17,678 nt of DNA, from the NCBI GenBank assembly GCA_030450535.1, contig JAKDIK010000017.1, positions 1 through 17,678 on the forward strand, written 5' to 3'. The notes under the pieces were generated by a model that saw only the letters and a list, made by a program, of their open reading frames with translations, searched no databases and had not been told where the DNA came from. The translations under genes were made by a program, and so were the position numbers. Shown here in pieces: positions 1 to 7,566 of the stretch. The stretch comes from Propionibacteriaceae bacterium (GTDB taxonomy: Bacteria; Actinomycetota; Actinomycetes; Propionibacteriales; Propionibacteriaceae). Numbering within the stretch: the first letter of the stretch is position 1; every line of letters starts with the position of its first letter.

Positions 1-1582
1 AGGCCTTTCTGCGGGCGGGGCGAAGCCGGGCCAGCTGGGTCGCCTCGGCGACCTCGGCCAGATCGGGCTCGGGGCGCAGCAGCTCGTCCTGCTCGGGCAG
101 CCGGGGGGAGTCGGCGTCCGAGCGGCCCACCACCGTGGGGACGCCCGTCGCGTCCTCGACCAGTTCGGGCGCGGCCACCTGGCGCAGCGGCTCCTCGACC
201 GCCGAGAGCGGCGCGAGTTCGGCGTCGGTGACGTTGAAGTCCCGGAACCGGCGCGCGGTCACCAGGACGCGCGTCTCCAACGAGCCGACCGACGCGTTGT
301 AGGCCTTCACCGCCGAGCCGAGGGCCCGGCCGAGCCGGTCGACGTTGCCGCCCATCGTGCCCAGCCGGTCGTACAGCTCCCGGCCCAGCTGCGACACCTG
401 CGCCGCCGACTCGGCGAGCTTCGCCTGCTTCCAGCCGTATGCCACCGAGCGCAGCAGCGCGATGAGGGTCGACGGTGTCGCCACCACGACGTCGCGCGTG
501 CTGGCGTACTCGTGCAGGTCGGGAATCAGCCGCAGCGCCTCGAAACCCAGCGCCTCGTTCGGCACGAACATGACCACGAACTCCGGGGTGCCCGGATCGG
601 CCTTCCAGTAGTTCTTGGCCGACAGCGCGTCCACATGGGAACGAACGTTCTTGGCGAACTGCCCCAGATGGCGCTCGCGGTCGCGCTCGTCCTCGGTCTC
701 CTGAGCGTCGAGGAACGCCGACAGCGGCACCTTCGCGTCCACGTAGACGAACTTGCCCTCAGCGAGGGTGACCTTCAGGTCGGGGCGGATCACGCGATCC
801 TCCGACGTCGTGGTCGTCGACTGTTGCACGAAGTCGCAGTGCTCGAGCATGCCTGCCAGCTCGGCGACCCGCTTGAGCTGCAGCTCGCCCCAGGCGCCGC
901 GCACCTGCGGCTTGCGCAGCGCCGTCGAGAGCGCGTGCGTCTCCCGCCGGAGCTGCTCCCCGGTGAACTGCACCGCCCGCACCTGCTGGGACAGCTCCGT
1001 CGCCATCGCCACGCGCGCCTGCTCGACCTCGCCGAGACGCGCGTCGAACTTGGCCAGGCTCTCCTTGATCGGACCCATGAGCTGCTCGGTCGCCCGCAGC
1101 CGGGCGTCGGCGCTGGCGTCCGCCTTCTTGCCCTGTTCGTCGAGCGCCTGCCCCGAGAGCACCTTGAACTCCTTCACAGCCGCGTCGCGATCGGCCGCGA
1201 TCTCGGCGGCGCGGGCGAGCGCGGTGTCGCGTTCGGCGAGCGCCGCCGTCCGCTGGGCGTCCAGCGCCGCCACCCTCGCCAGCGCCGTCGCCGCCTCGGC
1301 GCGCGCGTCGGCTGCTGTCGTCCGCTCCTCGGCGACCCCCCGCCGGGCGCGCTCGGCGTCCGCCTGAGCCTCGCGCACGCGCACCTCCGCGGCGGCGATC
1401 TCGGCCCGCGCCCGCGCCGCGGCGGCCCGGGCGGACGCCGCGGCCGCGCGCAGGCGGGCGGGGGCCGCCGCGGCCTCGATCCCCTCGGTCGCGGCGGAGC
1501 GGCGCACGACGAGCCAGGCGCCGAGCGCGCCGAGGGCCACCCCCACCAGAAGGGCCACGAGCAGGATGCCGAAGTTGTCCAT
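1..1582 (-). CDS. rmuC: RmuC-family DNA recombination protein (C-terminus at or beyond window edge)
   Basis: RmuC proteins are membrane-anchored coiled-coil proteins with a restriction-endonuclease-like core, and they limit recombination at inverted repeats. The frame starts at an ATG (MDNFGILLVALLVGVALG) that gives an N-terminal membrane helix at about residues 4-26. A long Ala/Arg/Glu-rich coiled coil follows to roughly residue 200. The conserved RmuC core comes next, with GAWGELQLKRVAELAGM near 228-244, FVYVDAKVPLSAF near 275-287 and VMFVPNEALGFEAL near 334-347. About 527 codons are visible, around or above the usual length. The tail is low in conservation and ends in ARRKA, and only the first base (T) of the next codon is in the window, so the stop may lie immediately outside. 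GAGGAT lies 6 nt before the ATG and could be a weak -10 or an SD-like GAGG. The family call is firm; the exact end is unknown. Confidence 0.93.
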   Translation of the reverse strand, partial: MDNFGILLVALLVGVALGALGAWLVVRRSAATEGIEAAAAPARLRAAAASARAAAARARAEIAAAEVRVREAQADAERARRGVAEERTTAADARAEAATALARVAALDAQRTAALAERDTALARAAEIAADRDAAVKEFKVLSGQALDEQGKKADASADARLRATEQLMGPIKESLAKFDARLGEVEQARVAMATELSQQVRAVQFTGEQLRRETHALSTALRKPQVRGAWGELQLKRVAELAGMLEHCDFVQQSTTTTSEDRVIRPDLKVTLAEGKFVYVDAKVPLSAFLDAQETEDERDRERHLGQFAKNVRSHVDALSAKNYWKADPGTPEFVVMFVPNEALGFEALRLIPDLHEYASTRDVVVATPSTLIALLRSVAYGWKQAKLAESAAQVSQLGRELYDRLGTMGGNVDRLGRALGSAVKAYNASVGSLETRVLVTARRFRDFNVTDAELAPLSAVEEPLRQVAAPELVEDATGVPTVVGRSDADSPRLPEQDELLRPEPDLAEVAEATQLARLRPARRKA

Positions 1583-1649
1583 GTCTCGATCCTCGCAGGC
1601 TCCTCCGACAGTTTTCGCGAGCCCGGGCCGCGGGCGTCCCGATCGCCTC

Positions 1650-2063
1650 TCAGTCGTCCAGCCGACGCCCCAGGACGACCACGTCCTGCGCCTCATAGCC
1701 CAGGTGCTCATAGAACCCCAAGACCGCGGTGTTCGTGCCACGCACCATGAACTGGATCTTCGGCAGCCCGTGGGACACCAGCCAGCGCTCGGCCGCCTCC
1801 ATGAGCGTCCGGCCCAGCCCCTCGCCGCGCCGCTTCGGATCGCTCGCGAGGTAGTACACCCAGCCGCGGTGCCCGTCGCCGCCGACCATGACGGTGCCCA
1901 CCAGGCGCGACGATGCGAAGACGCCCAGCACCGTCGAGGCCGGCCCGGCCAGCGCCCGCGCGAAGTCGGCGCCCGCGTCGTTCCAGGGGCGCACCAGCCC
2001 GCAGGCCTCCCACAGCGCGACCGCGGCGTCGGCGTCCGCGGAGCTCAGGGTCACCACATCCAT
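1650..2063 (-). CDS. ypeA: GNAT family acetyltransferase, YpeA-like
   Basis: This 137-residue protein is a single GNAT N-acetyltransferase domain that would transfer an acetyl group from acetyl-CoA to an unknown amine substrate in the cytosol. It follows the YpeA pattern closely: LVRPWND at residues 23-29, VGTVMVGGDGHRGWVYYLA at 55-73, the acetyl-CoA pyrophosphate-binding loop RRGEGLG at 78-84, and the C-terminal NTAVLGFYEHLGYEAQDV at 111-128. The length equals that of E. coli YpeA (about 141). The ATG is preceded by TAGGGT at exactly 6 nt and no SD, so the mRNA is probably leaderless. It is divergent from apeB, with 33 bp between the two start codons. The family and subgroup are well supported by motif similarity; the substrate is not known. 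Confidence 0.88.
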   Translation of the reverse strand: MDVVTLSSADADAAVALWEACGLVRPWNDAGADFARALAGPASTVLGVFASSRLVGTVMVGGDGHRGWVYYLASDPKRRGEGLGRTLMEAAERWLVSHGLPKIQFMVRGTNTAVLGFYEHLGYEAQDVVVLGRRLDD

Positions 2064-2096
2064 GGCCGGACCCTACGCCTGCGGCAGGATGGGCGC
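2064..2096. promoter_or_regulatory. 33-bp divergent promoter region between ypeA and apeB
   Basis: On the minus strand, TAGGGT (positions 2075 to 2070) lies 6 nt before the ypeA ATG. On the plus strand, CAGGAT (2085-2090) lies 6 nt before the apeB ATG. Both match the spacing of the other putative leaderless starts here, although CAGGAT lacks the first T and might instead act as an SD-like AGGA. The -35 contacts of each promoter would have to fall inside or next to the other gene's start. The minus-strand box is the stronger call. Confidence 0.6.
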
Positions 2097-3362
2097 ATGG
2101 ACGACCGCGCGCACATCGACGACCTCGCCGCCTTCGTGGTGGCCTCGCCCTCGGCCTACCACGCCGCCGCCGAGGTGGCCCGGCGCCTGGACGCGGCCGG
2201 CTTCACCGCCCAGGACGAAGCAGACGCCTTCGCCGACGAGCCCCGCGGCGGCTACGTCGTCCGTGACGGCGCGATCGTCGCGTGGCACGTCCCGAGCGGC
2301 GTGGACGCCGCCTGCGCCGGATTCCGCATCGTCGGCGCCCACACCGATTCCCCCGCGCTCAAGCTGAAGCCCCAGCCGACCTCCTTCGGGTTCGGGTGGC
2401 AGCAGGCCGCAGTCGAGGTCTACGGCGGACCGCTGCCCAACCAGTGGCTCGACCGCGAACTCGGCGTCGCCGGCCGCCTCATCACCGCGTCCGGGGATCA
2501 GCACCTCGTCGCGACCCCCGCCTGGCTCCGGGTGCCGCAGGTCGCGCCCCATCTGGACCGTTCCGTGCACGAGAAGCTCACCCTCGACCGCCAGGCCCAC
2601 CTCAAGCCCATCTTCAGCGTGGGACGCCCCGACCTCGACCTGCTCGACCTCATCGCCGGTGAGGCCTCCCTCGATGCCGACGAGATCGCCGGCCACGACC
2701 TGATCTGTTACCCGACCGAGGCGCCCGCCGTTTTCGGGCCGACCGAGGAGTTCTTCGCCAGCAGCCGACTGGACAACCTCAGCTCCGTTCACGCCGGACT
2801 CACCGCCCTGCTGGCCGCCGACGAGGGCGACGACATCACCGTGCTCGCCTGCTTCGACCACGAGGAGGTCGGGTCGGCCTCGCGCTCCGGTGCCGCGGGG
2901 CCGCTGCTGGAGCAGGTGTTGCGTCGGATTGCCGACGCCCTCGGCGTGGACGCGGACGGCTGGTTCCGCCTGCTGGCGCGCAGTTCCTGCATCAGCTCCG
3001 ACGCCGGCCACGCCGTCCACCCCAACCATCCCCACCTGCACGACCCCGACCACCGGCCCCTGCTCAACGCCGGACCGCTGCTCAAGCACAATGCCAACCT
3101 TCGCTACACCACGGACGCGGCGGGGACGGCCGTGTGGCGGCGCGCGTGCGCGGCGGCCGGCGTCCCGACCCAGGACTTCGTCTCCAACAACGCCGTGCCC
3201 TGCGGCTCCACGATCGGCCCGATGACCGCCGAGCGGCTGGGCATCGTGATGTGCGACGTCGGCGTCCCCCTGCTGAGCATGCACAGCACCCGCGAGCTCG
3301 CAGGCGTGCGCGACCCCGGCTGGCTCGCGCAGGCCCTGACCGCCTACTACGCGGGGGCCTGA
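2097..3362 (+). CDS. apeB: M18 family metalloaminopeptidase (aspartyl aminopeptidase type)
   Basis: This 421-residue protein is a cytosolic dinuclear-zinc M18 exopeptidase that removes N-terminal, typically acidic, residues from peptides. The visible metal and catalytic motifs are HTDSPALKLKP from residue 82 (metal His82), SSRLDNL at 222-228 (metal Asp226), HEEVGSASRSGA at 255-266 (catalytic Glu256 and metal Glu257), SSDAGHAVHPN from 300 (metal Asp302), and MHSTRE at 395-400 (metal His396). The length fits the family (about 420-440). The frame is open upstream to 1566, but those extra residues run antisense through ypeA and are not family sequence. The ATG at 2097, giving MDDRAHIDDLAAFV, is therefore chosen. 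It is transcribed divergently from ypeA and followed by zupT on the same strand after 45 bp. The identification is strong; preference for Asp/Glu substrates is by family only. Confidence 0.95.
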   Translation: MDDRAHIDDLAAFVVASPSAYHAAAEVARRLDAAGFTAQDEADAFADEPRGGYVVRDGAIVAWHVPSGVDAACAGFRIVGAHTDSPALKLKPQPTSFGFGWQQAAVEVYGGPLPNQWLDRELGVAGRLITASGDQHLVATPAWLRVPQVAPHLDRSVHEKLTLDRQAHLKPIFSVGRPDLDLLDLIAGEASLDADEIAGHDLICYPTEAPAVFGPTEEFFASSRLDNLSSVHAGLTALLAADEGDDITVLACFDHEEVGSASRSGAAGPLLEQVLRRIADALGVDADGWFRLLARSSCISSDAGHAVHPNHPHLHDPDHRPLLNAGPLLKHNANLRYTTDAAGTAVWRRACAAAGVPTQDFVSNNAVPCGSTIGPMTAERLGIVMCDVGVPLLSMHSTRELAGVRDPGWLAQALTAYYAGA

Positions 3363-3366
3363 CTTT

Positions 3367-3376
3367 GAACCGGTTC
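3367..3376. promoter_or_regulatory. Perfect 10-bp palindrome GAACCGGTTC upstream of the ZIP transporter
   Basis: GAACCGGTTC is a perfect palindrome just after the apeB stop and 31 bp before the GTG of the ZIP gene. The flanking TT and GA give partial further symmetry. It could be an operator for a metal-responsive regulator, but it does not look like a Zur box that I recognise, and a chance palindrome is quite possible at this GC content. Confidence 0.25.
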
Positions 3377-3407
3377 GACGGCGCCGGATGCGAGCGGGGC
3401 TGACGCC

Positions 3408-4214
3408 GTGTTCCTGGCGTTGACCGTCTCGCTGCTGGCCGGGTTGGCGACCTCGATCGGCGGTGCCCTGGTCCTGAGCGGCCGCGCCCTGCAGCGCTCG
3501 GGGCTGGCCGTGATGCTGGCGTTCGCGGCCGGCGCGATGCTGGTGGTCAGTTTCATCCAGGCGATGCCGCTCGGGCTGTCGTCGTTGACGGAGTCCTTCT
3601 CGCAACGCAGCGCCCAGCTGATCGGCTGGGGCGCCTTCTTCGTCGGCATCGCGCTCGTGCTCGCCATCGATCGATTCCTGCCCGAGCAGCTCAACCCCAA
3701 CGAGACGGCCGGTCGCGAGGCCGAGGTCTCGACCCCCGACGAGCAGCGGCACACCGCGTCCCTGCTGCGTTCAGGGCTGCTCGTGGCGGCCGTGCTCGCG
3801 CTGCACAACTTCCCCGAGGGCATGGCGACCTTCTTCGCCACCTACGCTGATCCGTCCGTGGGACTGCCCCTGGCCGTCGCGATCGCCATCCACAACGTTC
3901 CCGAGGGCATCGCCGTCGCCGCGCCGGTCTACGCCGCCACGCGGTCGCGCCGCCAGGCCTTCTGGTGGGCGACGGCGTCCGGGCTCACCGAACCCGTGGG
4001 CGGTCTGGTGGGCGCCGCCCTGCTCACCTGGGTGGTGCCCCCCGCCCTGTTCGGGATCGCCTTCGCCCTCGTGGCCGGCATGATGGTGTTCCTGGCGCTG
4101 GACGAACTGCTGCCCGGTTCGTGGCGCTACGCCACCGACAAGCATCAGACGGTGTACGGCATGCTCGCCGGCATGGCGGTGGTCGCCGCGAGTCTGGTGC
4201 TGTTCGCCTGGTGA
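3408..4214 (+). CDS. zupT: ZIP family divalent metal transporter, ZupT-like
   Basis: This 268-residue integral membrane protein would import Zn2+, and perhaps Fe2+ or Mn2+, across the cytoplasmic membrane. Eight hydrophobic segments are apparent. The two ZIP signature helices are intact: LHNFPEGMATFFA around 132-144 and IHNVPEGIAVAAPVYAATRS around 161-180, providing the His/Glu metal ligands. SGLTEPVGG (191-199) and LDELLP (231-236) match ZupT helices V and VI. A short soluble loop at about 92-118 lacks the His-rich stretch of many ZIPs. The start is GTG with a GCGGGG stretch 8 nt upstream as a possible SD. It lies 45 bp after apeB, so it may be co-transcribed. The gene ends convergent with the potassium channel gene, 15 bp away. 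The family call is strong; metal specificity is inferred. Confidence 0.92.
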   Translation: MFLALTVSLLAGLATSIGGALVLSGRALQRSGLAVMLAFAAGAMLVVSFIQAMPLGLSSLTESFSQRSAQLIGWGAFFVGIALVLAIDRFLPEQLNPNETAGREAEVSTPDEQRHTASLLRSGLLVAAVLALHNFPEGMATFFATYADPSVGLPLAVAIAIHNVPEGIAVAAPVYAATRSRRQAFWWATASGLTEPVGGLVGAALLTWVVPPALFGIAFALVAGMMVFLALDELLPGSWRYATDKHQTVYGMLAGMAVVAASLVLFAW

Positions 4215-4217
4215 GGT

Positions 4218-4230
4218 GCCCCTGAGGGGC
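4218..4230. terminator. Short hairpin between convergent zupT and channel genes
   Basis: GCCCC-TGA-GGGGC is a perfect 5-bp stem with a 3-nt loop filling most of the 15-bp gap between two convergent stop codons, and its last base overlaps the channel gene's TAG. No U-tract is present on either strand, so a bidirectional terminator role is plausible but weakly supported. Confidence 0.4.
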
Positions 4231-5990
4231 TATCGGACGCCGGCGCGCCGCCGGGTCACCCACCGCCACAGCAGGCCGCCGCTGGAGTGGTCCTCGCCGG
4301 TGATGACGAAGGTGAGCATCGTGTCGTTCACGAGCGTGAGCTCCTGGCGGCGGCGCGCCTCCGCGGAGCCGACGAACAGCACCTCATCGCCCTCGGCCAG
4401 CCGCAACCCCTTGCCCGGGTTGATGATCGTCTTGCGCTCGCGGCGGCCGTGGGTGTGCACGAGCGGCTTGAGCCACAGCGGCTCGTCGGCGTGGCGTGGG
4501 TCGGTCATGAGGTGGCCCACCGTCACCTCGGTGCCCTCGCGGAGCTGGCGGACGACCGCGGGCGCGGACTGCTCCTTCATGACGATGCTCCACGTCTCGG
4601 GCACGTACCCGGGGCGCAGCGACGACAGCTTCTCGACGAGTTTCGAGCAGACCGGCTCGTCCTGGTTGCGCAGGTAGTCGAGGTAGCGGGCCAGCAGCGG
4701 CGTCGTGATGACGGCCAGGAACTCGCGGGCGACGAGTTTCGCCGGCTCCATCGAGAGGTCGCCCTCGAATGCCTCGAACAGGGGCGCGGACGACCGCTGG
4801 TTCTGCCGGGTGACGATGAAGATGTCGGGGTTGAGCTCGCGGGCATGGACGGCGATGGCGAGGTTGCGGCGATCGTCGCGATGACCCGCCACGATGCCGG
4901 CCGCCTTCTCGATGCCGGCCGCGACGAGCACCCCCGGCTCGGTGCCGCGCCCCTTGACGTCGACCTCGTGCCCTCCGTCGTAGTGGGAATGGTCGACGAC
5001 GCTGACCGTGAGGCCGAAGGCCCGCAGCCGCTCGGTGATGGCGTGGCCGAATCGGCCGTACCCGCACATGATCCAGTGCCCGGCCGGGGGATGGTGCGCC
5101 TCGGGCAGCGGCATGCCCGGCAGTCCGGTCAGGATCTCGCGGGCCAGGTACCGCTCGGGCGCGATGATGGCCGACACGAGGTGCTCCGCGAACCGCTCGA
5201 ACGGGTTGATGACGATGTCGTGCAGGAAGACGCCGTGCTCGGTGTCCATCTCGGGCTCGCGGATGCGTGCCAGTACGGGCAGCCGCTTGCGCAACAGGCC
5301 GACGTTGACGGCGATGTCGAGGTTGGTCTCGTCGACGGGCGTCAACGCCATGACGCCGCGGCAGTTGGGTTTGAGGAGGCCGGCGGCGGTGAGACTGTCG
5401 GGCTGGGAGGCGTCCGAGCGGGCCATCGGCGGGTCGAAGTAGAACTGCTCCAGGCGCAACTCGTCGAAGCGGGTGGCGTCCGGTTCGATCATGACGAAGC
5501 GGATGCCGAGCCGATCCAATCCGTGGCAGACCAGGGTGCCGGTTTCTCCGCAGCCGGCGACGATGTAGAACGGCTCGCGCAGGGCGCGGATGCGGCTGTT
5601 GAAGCGGGCGGTGGCCACCGCATTGCGGAAGCCCGGGTCCTGCAACAGCGCCAAGACGGTGACGATCGTGTACGACCAGCCGATGACGGTGGCGTACAGG
5701 CTGACGGTCATCCAGAGGCGCTGCGCGCCGGAGTAGGGCACCGGAATCTCCCCGAACCCGATGGTGGTGCCGGTGTAGCTGATGACGTAGAAGGCGTGGA
5801 AGAGCCCGATGCCCGGCGTCGCGTTGCCGGCGGCGTCCACCCCCGGGACGATCGCGAGCACCGAGGTGCAGATCGTGTAGATCACGGTGACGAGGATCAA
5901 CGGCAGCCTCATCCGGCGCAGGACGAGGTAGAAGACGTTGGTCATCGGCAGTCGCGACTGGCCGATCGACCCTCCGATGGCCCCTGCCAT
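4230..5990 (-). CDS. Two-helix potassium channel with tandem RCK (TrkA-N) domains
   Basis: This 586-residue protein is a probable K+ channel gated by cytosolic nucleotide or ion binding. The layout is a membrane helix at about 28-50, a pore helix at 62-74, the selectivity filter TTIGFGE at 75-81, a second helix at about 90-116, RCK1 starting FYIVAGCGETG (Rossmann loop GCGETG 146-151), and RCK2 starting HWIMCGYGRFG (GYGRFG 310-315), then RCK C-terminal lobes. This resembles the GsuK-type tandem-RCK channels. The ATG at 5990 is 2 nt after the upstream gene's stop; a GTG two codons earlier would overlap that stop (GTGA) and is a possible alternative. The frame stays open to 6128, but that part is antisense-like Arg/His-rich sequence inside the neighbouring gene. 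It is the second gene of an operon with the small membrane protein upstream. The channel call is strong; the ligand is unknown. Confidence 0.92.
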   Translation of the reverse strand: MAGAIGGSIGQSRLPMTNVFYLVLRRMRLPLILVTVIYTICTSVLAIVPGVDAAGNATPGIGLFHAFYVISYTGTTIGFGEIPVPYSGAQRLWMTVSLYATVIGWSYTIVTVLALLQDPGFRNAVATARFNSRIRALREPFYIVAGCGETGTLVCHGLDRLGIRFVMIEPDATRFDELRLEQFYFDPPMARSDASQPDSLTAAGLLKPNCRGVMALTPVDETNLDIAVNVGLLRKRLPVLARIREPEMDTEHGVFLHDIVINPFERFAEHLVSAIIAPERYLAREILTGLPGMPLPEAHHPPAGHWIMCGYGRFGHAITERLRAFGLTVSVVDHSHYDGGHEVDVKGRGTEPGVLVAAGIEKAAGIVAGHRDDRRNLAIAVHARELNPDIFIVTRQNQRSSAPLFEAFEGDLSMEPAKLVAREFLAVITTPLLARYLDYLRNQDEPVCSKLVEKLSSLRPGYVPETWSIVMKEQSAPAVVRQLREGTEVTVGHLMTDPRHADEPLWLKPLVHTHGRRERKTIINPGKGLRLAEGDEVLFVGSAEARRRQELTLVNDTMLTFVITGEDHSSGGLLWRWVTRRRAGVR

Positions 5991-5992
5991 GC

Positions 5993-6373
5993 TCACCGGC
6001 GCATCGTGAAGATCTCGCCGATCATCAGGACGACCGAGATCACGTTGGCCAGCAGGGCGCCGCCGGAGAACGAGATGACCTGGCTCATGATGTCGCCGTT
6101 CATGCCCGGGCCGACGTAGACGGCCCACGTCCAGATGAGCGCGGCGATGAGGAGTTCGGCGTCGGCGACGAGGCTGGTCGCGAGGTGGACGGCGCCGAGT
6201 TGCGTCCGGTCGCCGAACTTGAGGATGGTGGCGATCACGCTGACGGCCAGTGCCGCGGCGAGGCCCCAGACGGAGTGGAGCTCGGGGCGATCCATCTCCC
6301 CGATGAAGAACCCGAAGTTCAGCGTGGCGGCGAGCGTGATGAAGAACCCGAAGACGACCTTCTCAAAGTTCAT
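5993..6373 (-). CDS. Small four-helix membrane protein, DUF6394-like, coupled to the K+ channel
   Basis: This 126-residue protein has four predicted membrane segments at about 6-28, 35-52, 64-86 and 98-121, with little outside the membrane. The N-terminus MNFEKVVFGFFITLAATLNFGFF resembles, as I recall it, the uncharacterised DUF6394 family; this is from memory and not searched. No function is established. A good SD, AGGAGT, is centred about 10 nt before the ATG, and TAGAGT about 40 nt upstream is a plausible -10, so this gene, unlike most neighbours, has a leadered mRNA. Its TGA is 2 nt from the channel ATG, implying translational coupling and a 1:1-like expression ratio. The frame is open far upstream on this strand, but that is antisense to ychF. 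An accessory subunit or assembly factor for the channel is an inference from the context alone. Confidence 0.85.
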   Translation of the reverse strand: MNFEKVVFGFFITLAATLNFGFFIGEMDRPELHSVWGLAAALAVSVIATILKFGDRTQLGAVHLATSLVADAELLIAALIWTWAVYVGPGMNGDIMSQVISFSGGALLANVISVVLMIGEIFTMRR

Positions 6374-6380
6374 GGGCGGC

Positions 6381-6419
6381 ACTCCTAGCGGCGGTGTCAC
6401 GTGGACCAAGGCCACTCTA
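6381..6419 (-). promoter_or_regulatory. Promoter -10 and Shine-Dalgarno of the membrane protein/channel operon
   Basis: On the minus strand TAGAGT (6419 to 6414) is a TANNNT-type -10 and AGGAGT (6386 to 6381) is a strong SD with 7 nt to the ATG at 6373. The predicted leader is about 34 nt. No clear -35 was seen. Confidence 0.55.
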
Positions 6420-6479
6420 AGCGCGGTCGGACGCCGCCGCTGGCACCGCGCCGAGGTGAAGCCACGGCGTCCGAACCCG

Positions 6480-6485
6480 TAGAAT
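6480..6485 (+). promoter_or_regulatory. TAGAAT -10 box of ychF, probable leaderless or near-leaderless start
   Basis: TAGAAT ends 8 nt before the GTG of ychF and there is no SD in between. Transcription would begin at or within a few bases of the start codon. Confidence 0.6.
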
Positions 6486-6493
6486 CGTCCCTC

Positions 6494-7564
6494 GTGGCAC
6501 TCACCATCGGCATCGTCGGACTCCCCAACGCGGGCAAGTCGACCCTCTTCAACGCACTGACCCGCAACTCCGTGCTCGCGGCGAACTACCCGTTCGCGAC
6601 GATCGAGCCGAACGTCGGGGTGGTGGGGGTTCCCGAGCCGCGGCTGGCCGTGCTGGGTCAGATGTACGCCTCGGAGCGGCTCGTGCCGGCGACGGTCAGC
6701 TTCGTCGACATCGCCGGGATCGTGAAGGGCGCTTCGCAGGGCGAGGGGATGGGCAACGCGTTCCTGGCGAACATCCGTGAGGCGGACGCGATATGCCAGG
6801 TCACGCGGGCGTTCGCCGACGACGACGTGACGCACGTGGACGGTGCGGTGAACCCGTCCTCGGACATCGAGACGATCACCACCGAGCTGGTGCTCGCCGA
6901 TCTGCAGACGCTGGAGCGCGCGATCCCGCGGCTGGAGAAGGAGGCGCGCATCAAGAAGGAGGCGCAGCCGAAGCTCGCGGCGTGGCGCCAGGCGTACGAG
7001 GTGCTGTCCGAGGGCACCGGGGTGTACGCGGCCGATCTCGACCCCGAGCCGCTGCGGGAGCTGTTCCTGCTGACGGCCAAGCCGTTCATCTACGTGTTCA
7101 ACTGCGACGCCGACCAACTGGGGGACAAGGCGCTGCTGAAGCGGATGGCGTCCGTCGTGGCGCCGGCGGAGGCGATCTTCCTGGACGCGAAGTTCGAATC
7201 CGAACTGGTGGAGATGGAGGCCGAGGAGGCCGCTGAATTCCTCGCCGAGGCGGGCGTCGACGAGCCGGGCTTGGACAAGCTGGCGCGTGTCGGGTACGCG
7301 ACGTTGGGTTTGCAGAGCTACCTGACGGCCGGGCCCAAGGAGTCGCGGGCGTGGACGATCCGCCAGGGTGCGACGGCCCCGGAGGCCGCGGGGGCGATCC
7401 ACACGGACTTCCAGAAGGGGTTCATCAAGGCCCAGGTGGTGAGCTACGACGATCTGGTCGAGTTCGGCTCCGAGGCGGCGGCCAAGGCCGCCGGGCGCGT
7501 CCGGCTGGAGGGCAAGGACTACGTCATGCGCGACGGCGACGTGGTGGAGTTCCGTCACTCGTAA
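6494..7564 (+). CDS. ychF: Redox/ribosome-associated P-loop ATPase YchF (OLA1 family)
   Basis: This 356-residue TRAFAC-class P-loop NTPase belongs to the YchF/OLA1 group, which binds ATP in preference to GTP and associates with ribosomes. Visible motifs are G1 GLPNAGKST (near residues 9-17), G3-region DIAGIVKGASQGEGMGNAF, the actinobacterial insert with LPRLEKEARIKKEA-like sequence, and a C-terminal TGS domain with GFIKAQVVSYDDL and EGKDYVMRDGDVVEF. The start GTG gives VALTIGIVGLPN, matching the family N-terminus (MALTIGIVGLPN). The open frame runs further up to 6401 but with unrelated sequence. The position normally occupied by the NxxE nucleotide-specificity motif reads NCDAD, so the Glu is replaced by Ala; this is unusual. 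The gene is transcribed from a near-leaderless promoter and is divergent from the channel operon. Confidence 0.96.
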   Translation: MALTIGIVGLPNAGKSTLFNALTRNSVLAANYPFATIEPNVGVVGVPEPRLAVLGQMYASERLVPATVSFVDIAGIVKGASQGEGMGNAFLANIREADAICQVTRAFADDDVTHVDGAVNPSSDIETITTELVLADLQTLERAIPRLEKEARIKKEAQPKLAAWRQAYEVLSEGTGVYAADLDPEPLRELFLLTAKPFIYVFNCDADQLGDKALLKRMASVVAPAEAIFLDAKFESELVEMEAEEAAEFLAEAGVDEPGLDKLARVGYATLGLQSYLTAGPKESRAWTIRQGATAPEAAGAIHTDFQKGFIKAQVVSYDDLVEFGSEAAAKAAGRVRLEGKDYVMRDGDVVEFRHS

Positions 7565-7566
7565 CC

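Noticed and set aside
512..1750. Long plus-strand open frame opposite rmuC
   Set aside because: Arg/Gly/Leu-rich low-complexity product, antisense to a clearly conserved gene; a product of high GC.
2073..3752. Long minus-strand open frame of 559 codons opposite apeB and zupT
   Set aside because: No domain motifs, Gly/Val/Arg-rich, and it spans two well-identified genes on the other strand.
4287..6119. 610-codon plus-strand frame opposite the channel gene
   Set aside because: Antisense shadow; composition dominated by Asp/Gly/Val/Arg with no family pattern.
5991..6128. Upstream ATG extension of the channel gene into the small membrane protein gene
   Set aside because: The extra 46 residues are Arg/His/Pro-rich and overlap the coupled upstream gene in another frame; the family-like sequence starts at the later ATG.
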